From Glossina fuscipes (Eukaryota > Arthropoda > Insecta > Diptera > Glossinidae): a stretch of DNA of 64,000 nucleotides. Within the stretch, counting starts at the first letter, position 1, and every line of letters begins with the position of its first letter. The stretch spans positions 3,778,551 through 3,842,550 of the forward strand of contig NW_023998422.1 in NCBI RefSeq assembly GCF_014805625.2, given 5' to 3'. The notes under the pieces were generated by a model. It saw only the letters and a program-made list of their open reading frames with translations. It did no database searches and was not told the DNA's origin. Shown piece after piece: positions 23,322-35,190 of this stretch. The translations under genes were made by a program, and so were the position numbers.

Positions 23322-23349
23322 ATAATGGATTTCTTTTTCCCCAAACTAA
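23322..23349 (-). repeat. Mariner terminal inverted repeat, right
   Basis: Partner of 22083-22110, followed by TA at 23350-23351. It lies at the promoter end of the transposase gene. Confidence 0.95.
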
Positions 23350-23567
23350 TATTATGTAGATTTAAAATGATTTTTTTTTTATTGCAAACATTTTTATGAA
23401 CAGAAATTCTTTGAATCGACAAATGCTGGAGGGTCAGCTTAAACTATCATTGATACACACTATGCAATCAAAGTTTTCGGACACTCAGTGATTTATAATA
23501 TAGCAAAGTACGAACGATGCTATTTTAAAAAATATTTGCGTTATATTTTCTCAGTTTTTCTGACTGT

Positions 23568-23800
23568 CATACCCCACACCACTTGCGTTACGAAGGTATA
23601 TTAAGTTTGTGCGGATATATGCAACATCTAGACGGATTTCGCCCTTTTATCATACCGATCGATTCAGAATGTGATTCCGATTCTAAACTGTCTGTCTGTC
23701 TGTCCGTCCGTCTTGTTTTCTTATGTCAAGGAAAAACGCCAATGAAAATGGTTCGGAATAGACCGTTTGTTCAACCACTTTCCGTGTAACGCACACAAGT
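23568..23800 (+). mobile_element. Family B element
   Basis: Starts CATACCCCACACCACTTGCG, then AAGTTTGTGCGGATATATGC and ACCGATCGATTCAGAATGTG. It has a clean mixed tract GTCTGTCTGTCTGTCCGTCC (about 23689-23712), then TTGTTTTCTTATGTCAAGG. A stretch between TGTCAAGG and GAAAAACGCC is deleted relative to longer copies. Confidence 0.75.
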
Positions 23801-24362
23801 GCACAAAAGTGTTTATATAAAGAACTCTAAGGTAATATACCGTATTTAATGGCGTACCGTGTCCACTATGGTATTCTGTTTGGGTTTGGTTTTTAGAAAT
23901 GTATATATTGTTTAGTCATCTACTGTAACTTCAGTTAGGTAAAAAATAATTTTTTTTTAAATATACTTTGCAAAGAAATAAAATTTTATTAAAATATTTC
24001 ATTTCATCCGAGTTTCAATAAAATGAGTCGATTGTTTAAACCGATAAATTTGTGGATACATAAATTTTAATATTAAAATTATTGCAAACCATATAACTTT
24101 AATATTTCACCATTGGGATCATTAATCGTCATTACGGCTGCTATTATTTTCATTAAAAGGAATGAAAAATTGTATATTCAGCTTGGGTCGAACCTTTTAA
24201 CACTTACTACAAGTTTGTCCGCATTGTTCGGCTACAACGTTGACCATACACTCTAGTGTACTTAACGTACATCATGAAAGCTTTTGTTTGACTTTTCGGC
24301 GCTTTCCCGCTCTACGTACAAATTAAATATAAAGTATATATGCGCTGCTTTATATGTGCTCT
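23801..24362. other. No gene seen
   Basis: AT-rich spacer between two family B copies. Confidence 0.45.
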
Positions 24363-24680
24363 GTTATACTCTGTTCGACTTGTGGTACAGGAGTATATTA
24401 AGTTTGTGCGGGTATATGAAACATAATGCAGTACTTGAGATCAATTCACTCTTTATTGTATCGATCGACTTAGAATCACTTTTTTTTTCAATTTAAACTT
24501 GTCTGTCCGTTTCGGTTACTCGTCTTCAACTTACAGGTTGCAATTTTTGAAATATTTCGATGCAATTTTGCTACATTGCCGCATTCTGGTCCAACGGCAA
24601 ATGCTATAAAAAGGGCCCACTTTTCGGATCACTTCTCATATAATACTTCACTTTGAATTTGTTGATACTGGACCTTTATG
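24363..24680 (+). mobile_element. Family B element
   Basis: Shows ATACTCTGTTCGACTTGTGG, then TATATTAAGTTTGTGCGGGT, ATCGATCGACTTAGAATCAC, AACTTGTCTGTCCG and GCAATTTTTGAAATATTTCG. The 3' GGGTATA end is not visible. Confidence 0.7.
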
Positions 24681-25639
24681 AGAAAATATCATTAAGAGAA
24701 GATTGACGCCCAAATTAAACCAATAGCAAGAAATGGATATTTTCACAAATTTTTTTGATAATGAAGAGAATATTCGTATAACTCAAAACCTTTACATACT
24801 CTTAACACTTTACACACGTTTGATAAGAGAATATGCCGTAGAATAAATGACTTTTATATTGTTTTACAGTCACATTAAAACGACAGTATATGTCAATCAA
24901 GCGCGTTTTTGTATCCCTTTCATTCAAAAGTATTGACAAATGTTAAATGATAACGTGGATGGCGTTTTATTTTTTTTTTTTAATTTTAGCTGTTTATTTT
25001 TTGTACTCAAAAAAGGAAATCATTTCCAAACCGAAAGCCTAGTAGGTACTCATATGTACAAACATATTTATATGCGCAACATCAACACCTGGGGCATCGA
25101 TATTTCATTAGATAGATGTAAGGGTCTCATTTGTACATAACAATTCATTAGTCGGTTTAGCTGATTTTCGAACTTAAGCTGACGACCAGTTTGTTCTTCT
25201 CGGCAAAATTTTAAGGAAAGCTCAGTTAATCACATTACTTATTCCAACCAAGAATTTACGCTATATGTACTTACGCGATATCTTTTCTATAAAAGACTTT
25301 TATATAAAATATATAAAAAATTTTCGCATGTGTCTTTTGTAATTTTTGGGTAATGGGGACAAACCCGGAAAAGTGTTTTTACACTTTTGTATAATACTTT
25401 TAGTCATCTTTTTGGTTTAACGAAATAATACGCCATATTAATGTTGTCGAAAGGCCAAACGGACAGAAGTTGTAACGAACGTGTCGTTGTAAAGCGTTGT
25501 AAATTCGGTTGTAATATGGGGCTTTCAACTTTTATCGAACCAAACACCCCTCACCCACCGTTACACTCAACAGGCGAATGATCGAAATTTTCTTACCGGA
25601 CAGGCGACGTTGCATCCTGGGTTATTTTATACCTTGACC

Positions 25640-25925
25640 TAACTGCGGCCTTCGTCGGCCTACAATTTTGTGTAGAAGTCCCTTGAGCGACTTGTCTATC
25701 CCATTTTCATTAACAACTTTCCTACAAGGACATCTGATATTTTTGTCAAATTTAAAAGTGATTTTTCATTTTTGTGGCCAGACGAATAGAACAACATGCT
25801 TAAATTGTTCGAAAATTTGATGCTAATCAAGAATGAGGACATGCGTACCTGCGTACTAGGTGTTGCAAACGCTTTGGCAAAATGATTATAAGTCTCCATC
25901 TATCGCTATTGGGTGGAAAAAGCAG
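25640..25925 (-). mobile_element. Decayed family A fragment
   Basis: Contains TTTTTGTGGCCAGACGAATAG, ACATGCTTAAATTGTTCG, AATTTGATGCTAATCAAGAATG, and GGTGTTGCAAACGCTTTGGC, all of which match the 3' half of the copies at 9091 and 36604 in the same order. Most of the GTCY tract is lost and the end is reduced to CTATCGCTATTGGGTGG. Confidence 0.6.
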
Positions 25926-26356
25926 CATGTAATGAGAAATGGTAATCAAATCGCACATTTCTGCACACAAATGAAATTTGCATTTAAGTTTCGTTACTTT
26001 AATGCGTAGGCATAACATATATGTTTGCAATCTTTAAATTGTACATGTCCTCCTAACATTGCATGTAACTATCGTAATACAAAGCTATTGTTTACCTTTC
26101 ACTATATTGAGTACCTAGCCATAAATGACACAAAAGCCAAAACTACATTTCATTTGTATTAGCAGCCCCAGCGTACATGAACTTGCCTCTAACCTTCTGT
26201 TATAAATCTGTTTATAAAATCAATATAAACATCAATCAATTAATTGTTTTACCGTAATTGCTGCAAATAATTCTGAATAATTCATAGGACAACTAGTTTA
26301 AGTGATTTGGTGATAAATATGATTGTGTGATTATGAACGTGCATTGATTGTTGCTA

Positions 26357-26397
<41 letters not shown>
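26357..26397. repeat. (TC)n microsatellite
   Basis: Nearly pure CT run of about 40 bp; a GA tract on the other strand. Confidence 0.95.
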
Positions 26398-26807
26398 GAA
26401 AATGGGGATTACATTTGAATTAATTTTTACTAAACAATATAATATTTTTTAATTAATTGGTTTTGTTGATGAAATTTAGAAAAAATATATCTAATAAAGC
26501 AACGATTGAAATAAATGCTAGAACAAAGCTATAGCAAGTGAAGTATAGTTTTTGTTGAGAAGATTAAGTTCAAAATCGATACTAAGCTTATTAATAGCAG
26601 CACACAGCCGCCTCTGGAACGTAATATCGTGCCATTTAAGTATCAAGGATATATCTGTCTTACCACTCAAAATCATCTCTGACAGCAATCAAACATATAT
26701 ATATAAAATGGTGTTTAATATTAAGTTTTTATGCCAAGGTCTATGCCAAGTAGTGAAAAATATGTTATATGGCGCCTAAGAATAATTTATAGCAGATAAG
26801 GATTTAA

Positions 26808-27850
26808 CATTTTTTATTTATTTATTTATAAGTACAGTGTTCAGCTACCGCGAAAATTCAATTAAATTATGCAATTCTTACATTTAAAGGCTTGACATAG
26901 TTACAATTAAAGCAGAAAATATCTTAAAACTATGGCAATTTATACAAACGTATAAGAAATAAACAACATGAACATCATTACGTCAACACTACACGGGCAT
27001 CAAGGAGAATAGAGCTAGTGGAAGTAACAGGATCCGATAAACAAATTAGTATATATATCTCGTTCAAATTATTATTAGAGAAATGGACCATAATTTAACC
27101 TGCATTGGCTGAATATTATTAAGAGAAATGTGCTTGTCGGAGGCATAGAAAAATGACAACTAATCGCACTTAACAATATTCGGCGACTCGATGGCGTCGT
27201 TAATCAACTTTACCATGGAAGTAATATCGAATCGCATCCTATGTTTACCTAGTGACGACAAGGAAGGGCTTCCTATTTTCGAAAAGAAGTAAAGGGACAC
27301 GTGCAATCAAATTCTATGGAGTTCATATGGCCACGGTACGAAGGCAACCATACGATCGAGGCCTATTCCAATACTGACTGTACTAAGCTAACATATAGCC
27401 TTCTCGTCACTTATGAGTCGTCATATTCCCTTGACCAGCTTTTAATAAAGCCTTGCACTGATCTAGCTTTTTTAATACACACTCTAAACCCAAACCCAAA
27501 AACTATCATCATCTTATTCGGATCTGTTGACTATACATAAATTACTTGATAGTTAGATGTCAAGGCGGGGTACCATTTAACTAATTTTTGTATTTGAAAT
27601 GGAAATATTGTCGACCCAATTTAACATTCTAAACAATTGGAGCCCAAGACTAAAATTTTAGGCATGTTATTATATCTTTCATAATTATAGGCTGACCAAA
27701 GATCAAAGTTGCATATGTTCCAGGTTGATCTGAAAAACACCTTAGAAAATCTAAGGAGCTTTGAGAGCAGGTCTGCTCAAATTTTTAATTATGGCATCAA
27801 CGTACAATGCATAGTCAATTCTAGGACTGCGTAAATTGTTTAAAAAGTTC
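26808..27850 (-). mobile_element. Decayed LINE 3' end (jockey-like reverse transcriptase tail)
   Basis: On the minus strand a broken frame at about 27458-27330 reads GFIKSWSREYDDS, stop, VTRRLYVSLVQSVLE, stop, ASIVWLPSYRGH. This corresponds to the segment following the reverse transcriptase core in jockey/I-group LINEs (GFI.RW..EF.DP...LY.SLVRP.LEYAS..W.P). One stop replaces the expected Tyr. Further stops and frameshifts continue downstream. The element closes at about 26808-26835 with a (TAAA)n tail, as expected of these LINEs. The 5' part is missing or unrecognisable beyond about 27850. It is non-functional. Confidence 0.65.
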
Positions 27851-28765
27851 CCGGCCTAACAACAAAAAGATAGGAGCAGAAGATGAGTGGAATATGTTTC
27901 CGTAGACAAGTATTCGTCCAAATTCTAGCCATTTTGGGAGACAGATGGGCGGTTTGCCAACCGTTTAATTGAGTCCAGATGAGCGTTTATGTGAAGAAGC
28001 AACAGAATTGAATGTCAAACTGGAATTAATCATTATTTTCCAAATGGTAATACAACTTCACAAATTAAAGACGAATCGGATATCATATACAAGTACCTGC
28101 ATCATCATCATTTTGAATTTTTTGGATTCATTAAAACATAGCCGTACCAACTTAGGTGACGACGATTGTGGTCGGAACGGCCGAATCCTATGATCATCTC
28201 TCGAGTTCACTAAATGATATTGAACAACCGCCTAATTAGGGATTGCAAGATAGCAAAGACTATGAACATATTCGTCTGATATTAAGTTACGAATTACGTA
28301 TCAGAAAATTGAGTTCACCGTGCATACCGTCTTTGCTAAAATTGGATCAAGAATTTGCTCAAATGAAAATCTCCAACGCTCTGTAGTCGCAGATTTTCGC
28401 AAGAAATCAGATTTTGGTTCGTGATTGGCGAATATGTGAACTTTCAAGTTCGACCAAAAAAGTCGATTATTCTTTAAAAAATAACGCGTCTTCACCTACG
28501 CTCTTTGTATATCAATTTCTCTTTAGAAAGTTATTTTAAAGATAGTTATCAAAATTATTCGCATCGATGATAAAGGACGGACAACAAAAACTTATAATGG
28601 AGAAATTGAGATTGCAATATATATATCATATATTTATATATCATATATTACATCGAATCACTAAATTAAAAGAATGCTGAATATAATAAAAAGTTGCATG
28701 ATAGGCCAACCATTACTTTATCTATTCGTTCAGTGTACTCTACACTTTTGTTGGTTCAAGAGAAC
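27851..28765. other. No gene seen; may include more decayed LINE
   Basis: Short frames on both strands without recognisable motifs. A small TATA microsatellite-like stretch is at about 28615-28650. Position upstream of the LINE tail makes ancient LINE sequence plausible but unproven. Confidence 0.35.
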
Positions 28766-29040
28766 AATAGGTTCGTGCGGTTGAAGATAACGCAGGGAAG
28801 AAGTTCAGCCATATTCACCGTTTCTTCATACCGATCGGCTCAGGATCGTGTTCCAAGTCGATTTAAGCTTGTCTGCCCATCTGTCCGTCTTGTTTTCTTG
28901 TGTTTAATTAATAGGTCACCATTTTTCAGAAAATTTGGTGATAGGTTTTCGCCCTGGGACAAACACTTTTGAAAATCGCTCAGACCGGAGCACTGGTTCG
29001 ACCACTTGCCATATAACGTATAATAACTGTAGGAACTTCT
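28766..29040 (+). mobile_element. Family B fragment
   Basis: Shows TTCGTGCGGTTGAAGATAACG, ATACCGATCGGCTCAGGATCG, AAGCTTGTCTGCCCATCTGT, CTTGTTTTCTTGTGTTTAAT and GACCACTTGCCATATAACG. Both ends are decayed. Confidence 0.65.
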
Positions 29041-29503
29041 AAGGTATTTATTGATGGGCTGTGACTCACTGTAATGGTTCTTACTTGTGTTTATTTATAT
29101 ATCTATTTATTTATTTTTGGAATCGCTCAACAAACTAATTACTTAAGTTAGATTTGATATTTTTAGATTGCTCCCTGTTAACATTTCATTGAAATATATT
29201 TTCTTATTCCTCTCTCTATATATCTGATTTTCTCCCTTTTCGCATGTAATGCCACTACCGATACGCTTAATATTGCTGCAAAGTCAAAACAATTTGAAAA
29301 CTTTAATATCGCGACACAAGCATGCATATATTTCTGCACACTCTCATACAAACCGATATAAGGAATAATTTGCACATTTAAGCTTGTGTACGCCGTATAA
29401 ACTTGTATCAAGGTTGATAGCTGCGACGACTTTTATGTCAAGTTTTATATCCCGTCGTGTCAGTCATCTGCCAGAAGACTCAACACTAACAAGTTGCCAG
29501 ATC

Positions 29504-29546
<43 letters not shown>

Positions 29547-30349
29547 TACGACAATGTATTTGTTTCTGTTATGCATATTTCGTAAACAAAACAATAAATA
29601 AATAGCGAACGAATGCGTACAGAATATATTCAAAAAAAAAAAAATATATATATATATACATATGTGTATATATGTACATATGTACAAACAATATACGAAA
29701 AATGTTAGAAAATAAAATAAGAATGAAAACAAACTGAATGACTTTGATATCCCCCTAAAGCTTATGAATAAAGACGTTACCGACATAAATATATACAAAA
29801 TAAAACTCGTGCATCGTTTTTTTCAAAAAACAAAAATTTTCAAATATGGGAAACGTTTAGTGGATTTTCAAAAAAAACTCAAGAGTACACTTGACGTGAA
29901 GAAGGATTTATTAATATGTATGTAAATGTGCCTGTAAGTTGATTATACCGTTCACGTCAATGTCAATTGGCGGCAGCTTCTGAAGACATATGTATGCGTT
30001 TTGATCGCTTGTGTATTTGTAGGCATTAAACCAACAACAGTTAGTTACTCAGGTGTATTCGGTGTTAATGATTAACAATTTGAAATCGTGCGCTCTTAAC
30101 AGTTTAATAACTTTCCCGTTAGAAAATTTCGATTCGATTAAATGCGAGCATTATGCCATTGATTAAATATTAAACGCTTTCAAATATGTTGCAAGAATTT
30201 ACATAAAAGAAAACGCTGAACAGGATTCGATTTGACTTTAATGAATTGAGAAATTACTTTAGTTAATTAGATTCGATGAAATTCCCGAATAAAATGGAGC
30301 TGTCATACACAACGTTGCGAAGACTCAATGGTTAATGGGATGTGAGAAA
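29041..30349. other. No gene seen; TA microsatellites
   Basis: Holds (TA)n at 29503-29546 and an A-run plus (TA)n at 29633-29662. The Tyr/Ile-rich open frames over them are repeat-derived. Confidence 0.5.
29503..29662. repeat. Two (TA)n microsatellites
   Basis: (TA)n with a single CA interruption at 29503-29546, and a shorter (TA)n after an A-run at 29633-29662. Confidence 0.9.
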
Positions 30350-30545
30350 CTTTTTATATTATCCTACACCTCTTGGGTCACAAGAGTATCTTAAATTTGT
30401 GCGGATGTGTGCATCACCTAGAAGAATTTGAGATAGGCCCATCTGTCCGTCTGTCCATCTTCTTTTCTTGTGTTAAACATAGAGGGCGCATTGATAGGTG
30501 TTAGCTCAAGCAGGAACTCTACTGCATATGGTTAGCGATTTCAAA
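30350..30545 (+). mobile_element. Family B fragment
   Basis: Starts TTTTATATTATCCTACACCTC, then AAATTTGTGCGGATGTGTGC and CATCTGTCCGTCTGTCCATC, TTTTCTTGTGTTAAACATAG. The second half is deleted. Confidence 0.65.
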
Positions 30546-30697
30546 TTTATTTATATTTACTTAATAAAAAATTTATAGATAGAAAAATTTACCTTAATAA
30601 AAATTTCTTTTCTATTACAAAACACTTATTTTTATTGCAACAATATATATAAAGAAAACAAATCCATTTAATAATATGTTTTATGTTCTTTATTTCT

Positions 30698-31085
30698 TAC
30701 TCATTACCGAAACACGGAGGAATGTTCATTTTTGCAAAGCATTGGCTACACTTGAAAGGAAGCTTCAGACAGCCTGCATATATAAATTATGTGCAGTCTT
30801 AATTAATGTTAAGTTCTTAGTTTATCTGTCCGTCCTTCTGTACGTCTCGCTATCTGCCTTTGATAATCATTGTCCGATTGAAAATTTTAAAATATTAGGG
30901 CGACCAGAAAGAAATGTCGTTTATCTACGTCGAATTCAAACACATCAATTTTGTACCAAGTTTATGTTTTTAATCAATAACGTAATCACCCTAGTTATTA
31001 ACAATCTTTTGCTATCTAGTGTCAAAATTTCCAAATTAATCGATTGGCTTTTGTAGCAAAATATCTGGAGAAGTTCTTAGAAAAT
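30698..31085 (+). mobile_element. Family A fragment
   Basis: Shows CTCATTACCGAAACACGGAGG, TTTTGCAAAGCATTGGC, GAAAGGAAGCTTCAGACAGCC and TTATCTGTCCGTCCTTCTGTACG, in the order found in other A copies read from the 5' side. The terminal hairpin half is missing. Confidence 0.55.
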
Positions 31086-34000
31086 GATGTAGTCATCGGA
31101 ACGAATGGGAATCCGGGGGAGGCCAATTCATGAATTTTTCCCTGAGATCACCTTGCGTAGTGGCGAGTCTTGCATTGTACATTTAATCGATTGTCGGACA
31201 TGGATTTGCTTCCGCCTCTGATAAATAACTAACGATAGACATTACTTTTTGGATCCCTATTATTGGGAAGCTTTTATAAGCGTTTTTATATAACCATGAA
31301 GAAATTGTATATGACATCTCTACGTAAACTAAGCGCCAATTTATTATAAATGCAAATGGACTTTATGCGTATTATGAGCAATGATTATGAACACAGTTAC
31401 GGCTCATTAGTTGTCGTGCATTTTATATTCCAATTCATTGCTAATTATATATATATTGTACTTTTAAACGGCAGCTTTAGCATTTGCCTCTTAGTATTTC
31501 CTTTTTATATTATCTCCGTTCCTTTTCATTGCCGTTCCTTTATTTAAAAGGAAAAATTATTTTTTCTTACTTTAAAACTCAGTCGTCACAATCAACATAT
31601 CTACGCTTGGCATGGATTATAGTCACAAAAAATAAAAAAGAATATGCAGTAATTTATTTCTAGGTTTATGTCTTTCGTCCATTTTTTTTGCTTTGCAATC
31701 TCTTTACTGTTATTTTTAAGCAACATATTAATCTTTTTAAGCTTGCAATAAAATAAGTAGGAAAACAATAATGCGACGAGGCTATCATCTAAAGTGAAAG
31801 TGAAGTGAGGCAAATGGACGAATCGCAAAAACGCTTTATAGGAAGAACGTGCAAGTATATAAGTCAATGGCTACTAATTTAAATAGCTGGATATGTCGAT
31901 GAACGATCAAACAATTCGGCCAAAGGCTGTACTGCATATGAACTGAACTATGACTAAAAGCACGTTCGTTATCCTGGCTGAAAAACAAACCTTAGACTAT
32001 TTCGCTTTTTCATCAACGAATATAAAAATGAAATGTCTATCATATCTGGAGGCTAAGTGCTAACGAGAATGAATTACTTAATTGTCTACAATTTATTTTT
32101 CTTTGCAGGATTGTTAAATATTTCTCTTCCTGCTACTTTTTCTGTTTCGTTTTAAAGTGTTAAATTTAATTTTATTAAATTTTCAATACAATTGAATAAA
32201 TTTATATAGATTTTGTCTGATGCCTGTGGCTCTATTGCACCGAAGGATTATTTTGCTAATGTAACCAAATAATAAAAAACCCAATCGATAAGATGACAAT
32301 TTTGATAAATAATTGAAATATATATTTTTATAAAATCTATCCGACTTTCTGAACACCCAGTACATAATGGGTTTGTAGAAAAACCCTTTGAAATATTTTC
32401 CATTAAATTAAGGACCGTTCGATGACGTCGTTCCTTTCTCTTCTTTTACCAATCACTCAGCGAATGTCCCCTATACGTGTAACACGTTTGCGGCCACAAA
32501 GAAGCGAGGAAATGCAATGAACTTTTTCTCCATCTTTTAAGTCTGCTTAACCGTCATAAAAGAAAGTAAGTGAAAATAACTTAAATTTTTTTTATTTTTA
32601 AAATCTCCTCTAAAGAAAGCAGAAAAATATACATGAGCTATTTATCATAACTGTCATCTTCTCCCCCACCTCTACAGAGACTATGTGCGCATTTTCTTAT
32701 GGAGATGGCAAAAAGCAAAACTTATTTTACTTCCTAGTCCGTAACGTAAATTAAAATGCAATCGCCTGTTGAGCGCAGCATTTAAGTGTGTTTATATTCG
32801 CGTTACACTTTAAATGCTTTCTTCGTATCACATTTTAATTTATTTATTAAAAACCATAAAATTTATAGCTCCCGCTGGCAAAATAAGTAACTTAGAAATA
32901 AATGTAAATCATTTTTATTTGCACTTAAAGAGCAATACGTCAAAAAATAATTGCGACAGCTACTCTCGCTATGAAGGAACCTTGTGCTTATGTTAACAGG
33001 AAGGCAGCTTTGGTGTCGTTTGCACCCGACGCATAATAAAAGCTATTTTCGAACAACTTTTAATTCTAAATTTTCGATGTCTGCTCAAGTTGTTAGTAAA
33101 TATATGTCGAAATTTTTCACTTTACATAAGCTTAACCGTACCACGTGTTGTACTAAGGTCAGCCAATTTTCTACGTACATAACTAACACCTAGAAAGACT
33201 ATTGGTAGGTAATCCACCTTCTACTATGTGGATCAATGTGGAATCATTTTCTTAATTGATTTCTATTTGCCTGTCTGCCTCTTCGTCTGCCTGGCTAAAG
33301 TATGTTATGTATGTTGATGTTCGGAACCATTTCCTCAGTTGAATTGAACTTGCCGGTTTGTCTATATGTCTATTTTTGTGTTCAGCGCATGCATCTCATT
33401 TTTTGACAAATTTTCGTACACTGACGAGTTTTAGCCCAGCAACGAGTTCTATAGATGTCTTATCGCCATATAAAAGAAAGCCTTCATCGTCAAAACTTCT
33501 CCACCGAAGCCACTAAGTAATAGTATTTCGGTTAGTAAGTAAATAAGTTATAGTTTTTGTGTATTCTGTAAAGCATTTACTACTCGTTCTGACTGTAATA
33601 TTTGTATTTATTTTATAGTAAAGTAAGACCGCAGTTGATTCGTTAATATCTGACTTAAAAAAGACTTCCTTATATAAAAGTGAAAGAGTATGCAAAATAT
33701 AATGCTCTAAGACTTTTATTTAATAGCCACAGAGGCAGCCCCCATGTCTCCCATAATAACAGTTTCTATGCAGTAATTGCGTTTAAATGTCAGCAAAATA
33801 TCTTCAAATGAAAATTTAATCTAAAGTTTTCTAACAAGCACTAATTAGTTGACGTGATGATACGTGCTTGCAATGCTCACTTATTTACGGCACCGACATG
33901 CTGTATATGTACATTTTGTTTACATATGGGGCTTTGTAAGAGACCGTATGTGTGGCTTCTCAGTATAGATGGCAATCGTTACAAATTATTTTATTTTCTT

Positions 34001-34447
34001 TTCTTTTTTTACTTTGTAGTAAAAAAACCATTTGACCTACTTTTAATTAACAATTATGGTAAACTATTGCCTATTTTGAGGCATAAAATACAAATACTTT
34101 TAGATGATTTATTTTAGGAGGAAACACATTTGTTCTTCGTTATCTCTTTTTGTGATTCTATACTTATTTAACTTTCTATCCCGCCTCAAAGTAATTTTCT
34201 TATAATTTCAAATAACTTGTGGATCTTTAAAACTGCAAAAACTGCAACAAGATTAAGTTGTCGAAATATTTCATTTCATTTTGATATCATAACTAAGTGG
34301 TAGCAGCGCTTTAACAGCTTTAAGGTAATGGATTGTTTTCTGAAATGTCGAAAGCATCAATTAAGCTAATAAAAAGAAGTTGTTCCTCCGAAAAATCTGC
34401 AGTGCTTGTATCTCTCAACATTTTTTTTTTACAAATTATTTGAAATG
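31086..34447. other. No supported gene
   Basis: AT-rich sequence with many short random frames. A weak family B resemblance is visible around 33200-33480 (CTGTCTGCCTCTTCGTCTGCC, GTGTTCAGCGCATGC, GCCATATAAAAGAAAGCC), too decayed to call firmly. Confidence 0.4.
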
Positions 34448-34800
34448 TTAGCATTCTGGCAGCTTATCTAACCCTCTGGAAAAGAAGTCAAGGTATTCTT
34501 CTACTGCCATTTGGACGTCTTCATAATTCGATATTGAAGGTGGTGTCTTCCCTTTGTATTTTCCCTTAACGCGTGTGGCACCCAAACAGAGAGCTTGAAA
34601 TCAAAGCAGTAATCTGGTGTATTCCAAACTTGGAGTCCATTTCTGTAGAAGTTAACGTGCAATTTTTCTTGAATATACTGCGTAATGGTTCGTCGTCGGC
34701 ATTGCTGCTCTTTCAAAGAATAATCACCCGAACGAATTTTCGCAAATCACCTTTGACGTCTTCGGACTGTTGCTGCGTCGTTCTCAAACACGTCACATAA
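34448..34800 (-). pseudogene. Ancient mariner-type transposase relic with the catalytic core deleted
   Basis: The minus strand reads CDVFENDAATVRRRQR, stop, FAKIRSGDYSLKEQQ (the end of the first helix-turn-helix, where mariners normally have W at the stop), later KLSVWVPHALREN (the WVPH linker). After a frameshift it reads DVQMAVEEYLDFFSRGLDKL then PE, which matches mariner C-termini such as FYERGIMKLP. Everything between the linker and the last ~25 residues, including all three catalytic Asp residues, is gone: about 170 codons. No inverted repeats are recognised at either side. Its sequence differs strongly from the two other mariners here, so it is a separate, older lineage. Confidence 0.7.
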
Positions 34801-35010
34801 GCTTTTTTTAGTCCAGTTTCAATCGGATCAGAATTCTTATTTATCCTAAATTCCTATTATGATCTGATTTTCATCACTTCGTTTTCGTTGTGTGAGAGGC
34901 GGCTCAAAAAATTGCAAATTGCAATATTTCCCAATGTGACGGTTTTTCAAAATGAAGCGTTATAGTGGTAGTGATCCAAATTATTCCCAATAGGGTTTAG
35001 GATAACCAAG
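34801..35010. other. Spacer, nothing recognised
   Basis: AT-rich sequence between the mariner relic and the next family B copy; may hold the lost 5' end of the mariner. Confidence 0.4.
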
Positions 35011-35190
35011 TTCACCCATACATAGCGAAAATAGCGACCTGCAGCCTGAACGCAAAATTACGTGGGCAGACATCAGACGAACCAACAGAGTGCCGACAGA
35101 CAGACTGGTGGGTTTCCGTAACGCCGCCCTGGGTGTTACATACGTCCGCGCTATTTAACCCTGTACCACAAGTGATGTAGGGTATAAAAA
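35011..35190 (-). mobile_element. Family B fragment
   Basis: Ends in the well-preserved CTGTACCACAAGTGATGTAG then GGTATAAAAA (right end 35190), preceded by TTACATACGTCCGCGCTATTTAA and a decayed AGTGCCGACAGACAGACTGG tract. Confidence 0.75.

Larger units (their letters stand above)
22083..23349 (-). mobile_element. Complete mariner transposon, 1267 bp
   Basis: Both 28-bp terminal inverted repeats are present and identical (TTAGTTTGGGGAAAAAGAAA then TCCATTAT; 22083-22110 and 23322-23349). A TA dinucleotide flanks each side (22081-22082, 23350-23351), as expected for Tc1/mariner insertion. One transposase gene fills the interior on the minus strand, with its stop codon about 25 bp inside the left repeat. 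Transposase sequence features (WVPH linker, DD34D) place it in mariner, nearest by eye to the mellifera/cecropia groups. The intact ends and open frame imply a young insertion that may still be mobile. Confidence 0.95.
24681..26807. other. No gene seen; TC microsatellite
   Basis: AT-rich. It contains a (TC)n run at 26357-26397. Around 25740-25900 a decayed family A segment is suggested by GTGGCCAGACGAATAGAACA and GATGCTAATCAAGAATGAGG, but no element ends are visible. Nothing else assignable. Confidence 0.45.

Noticed and set aside
23165..23422. N-terminal extension of the transposase frame
   Set aside because: It crosses the terminal inverted repeat and leaves the element; the family-length protein starts at the ATG at 23164.
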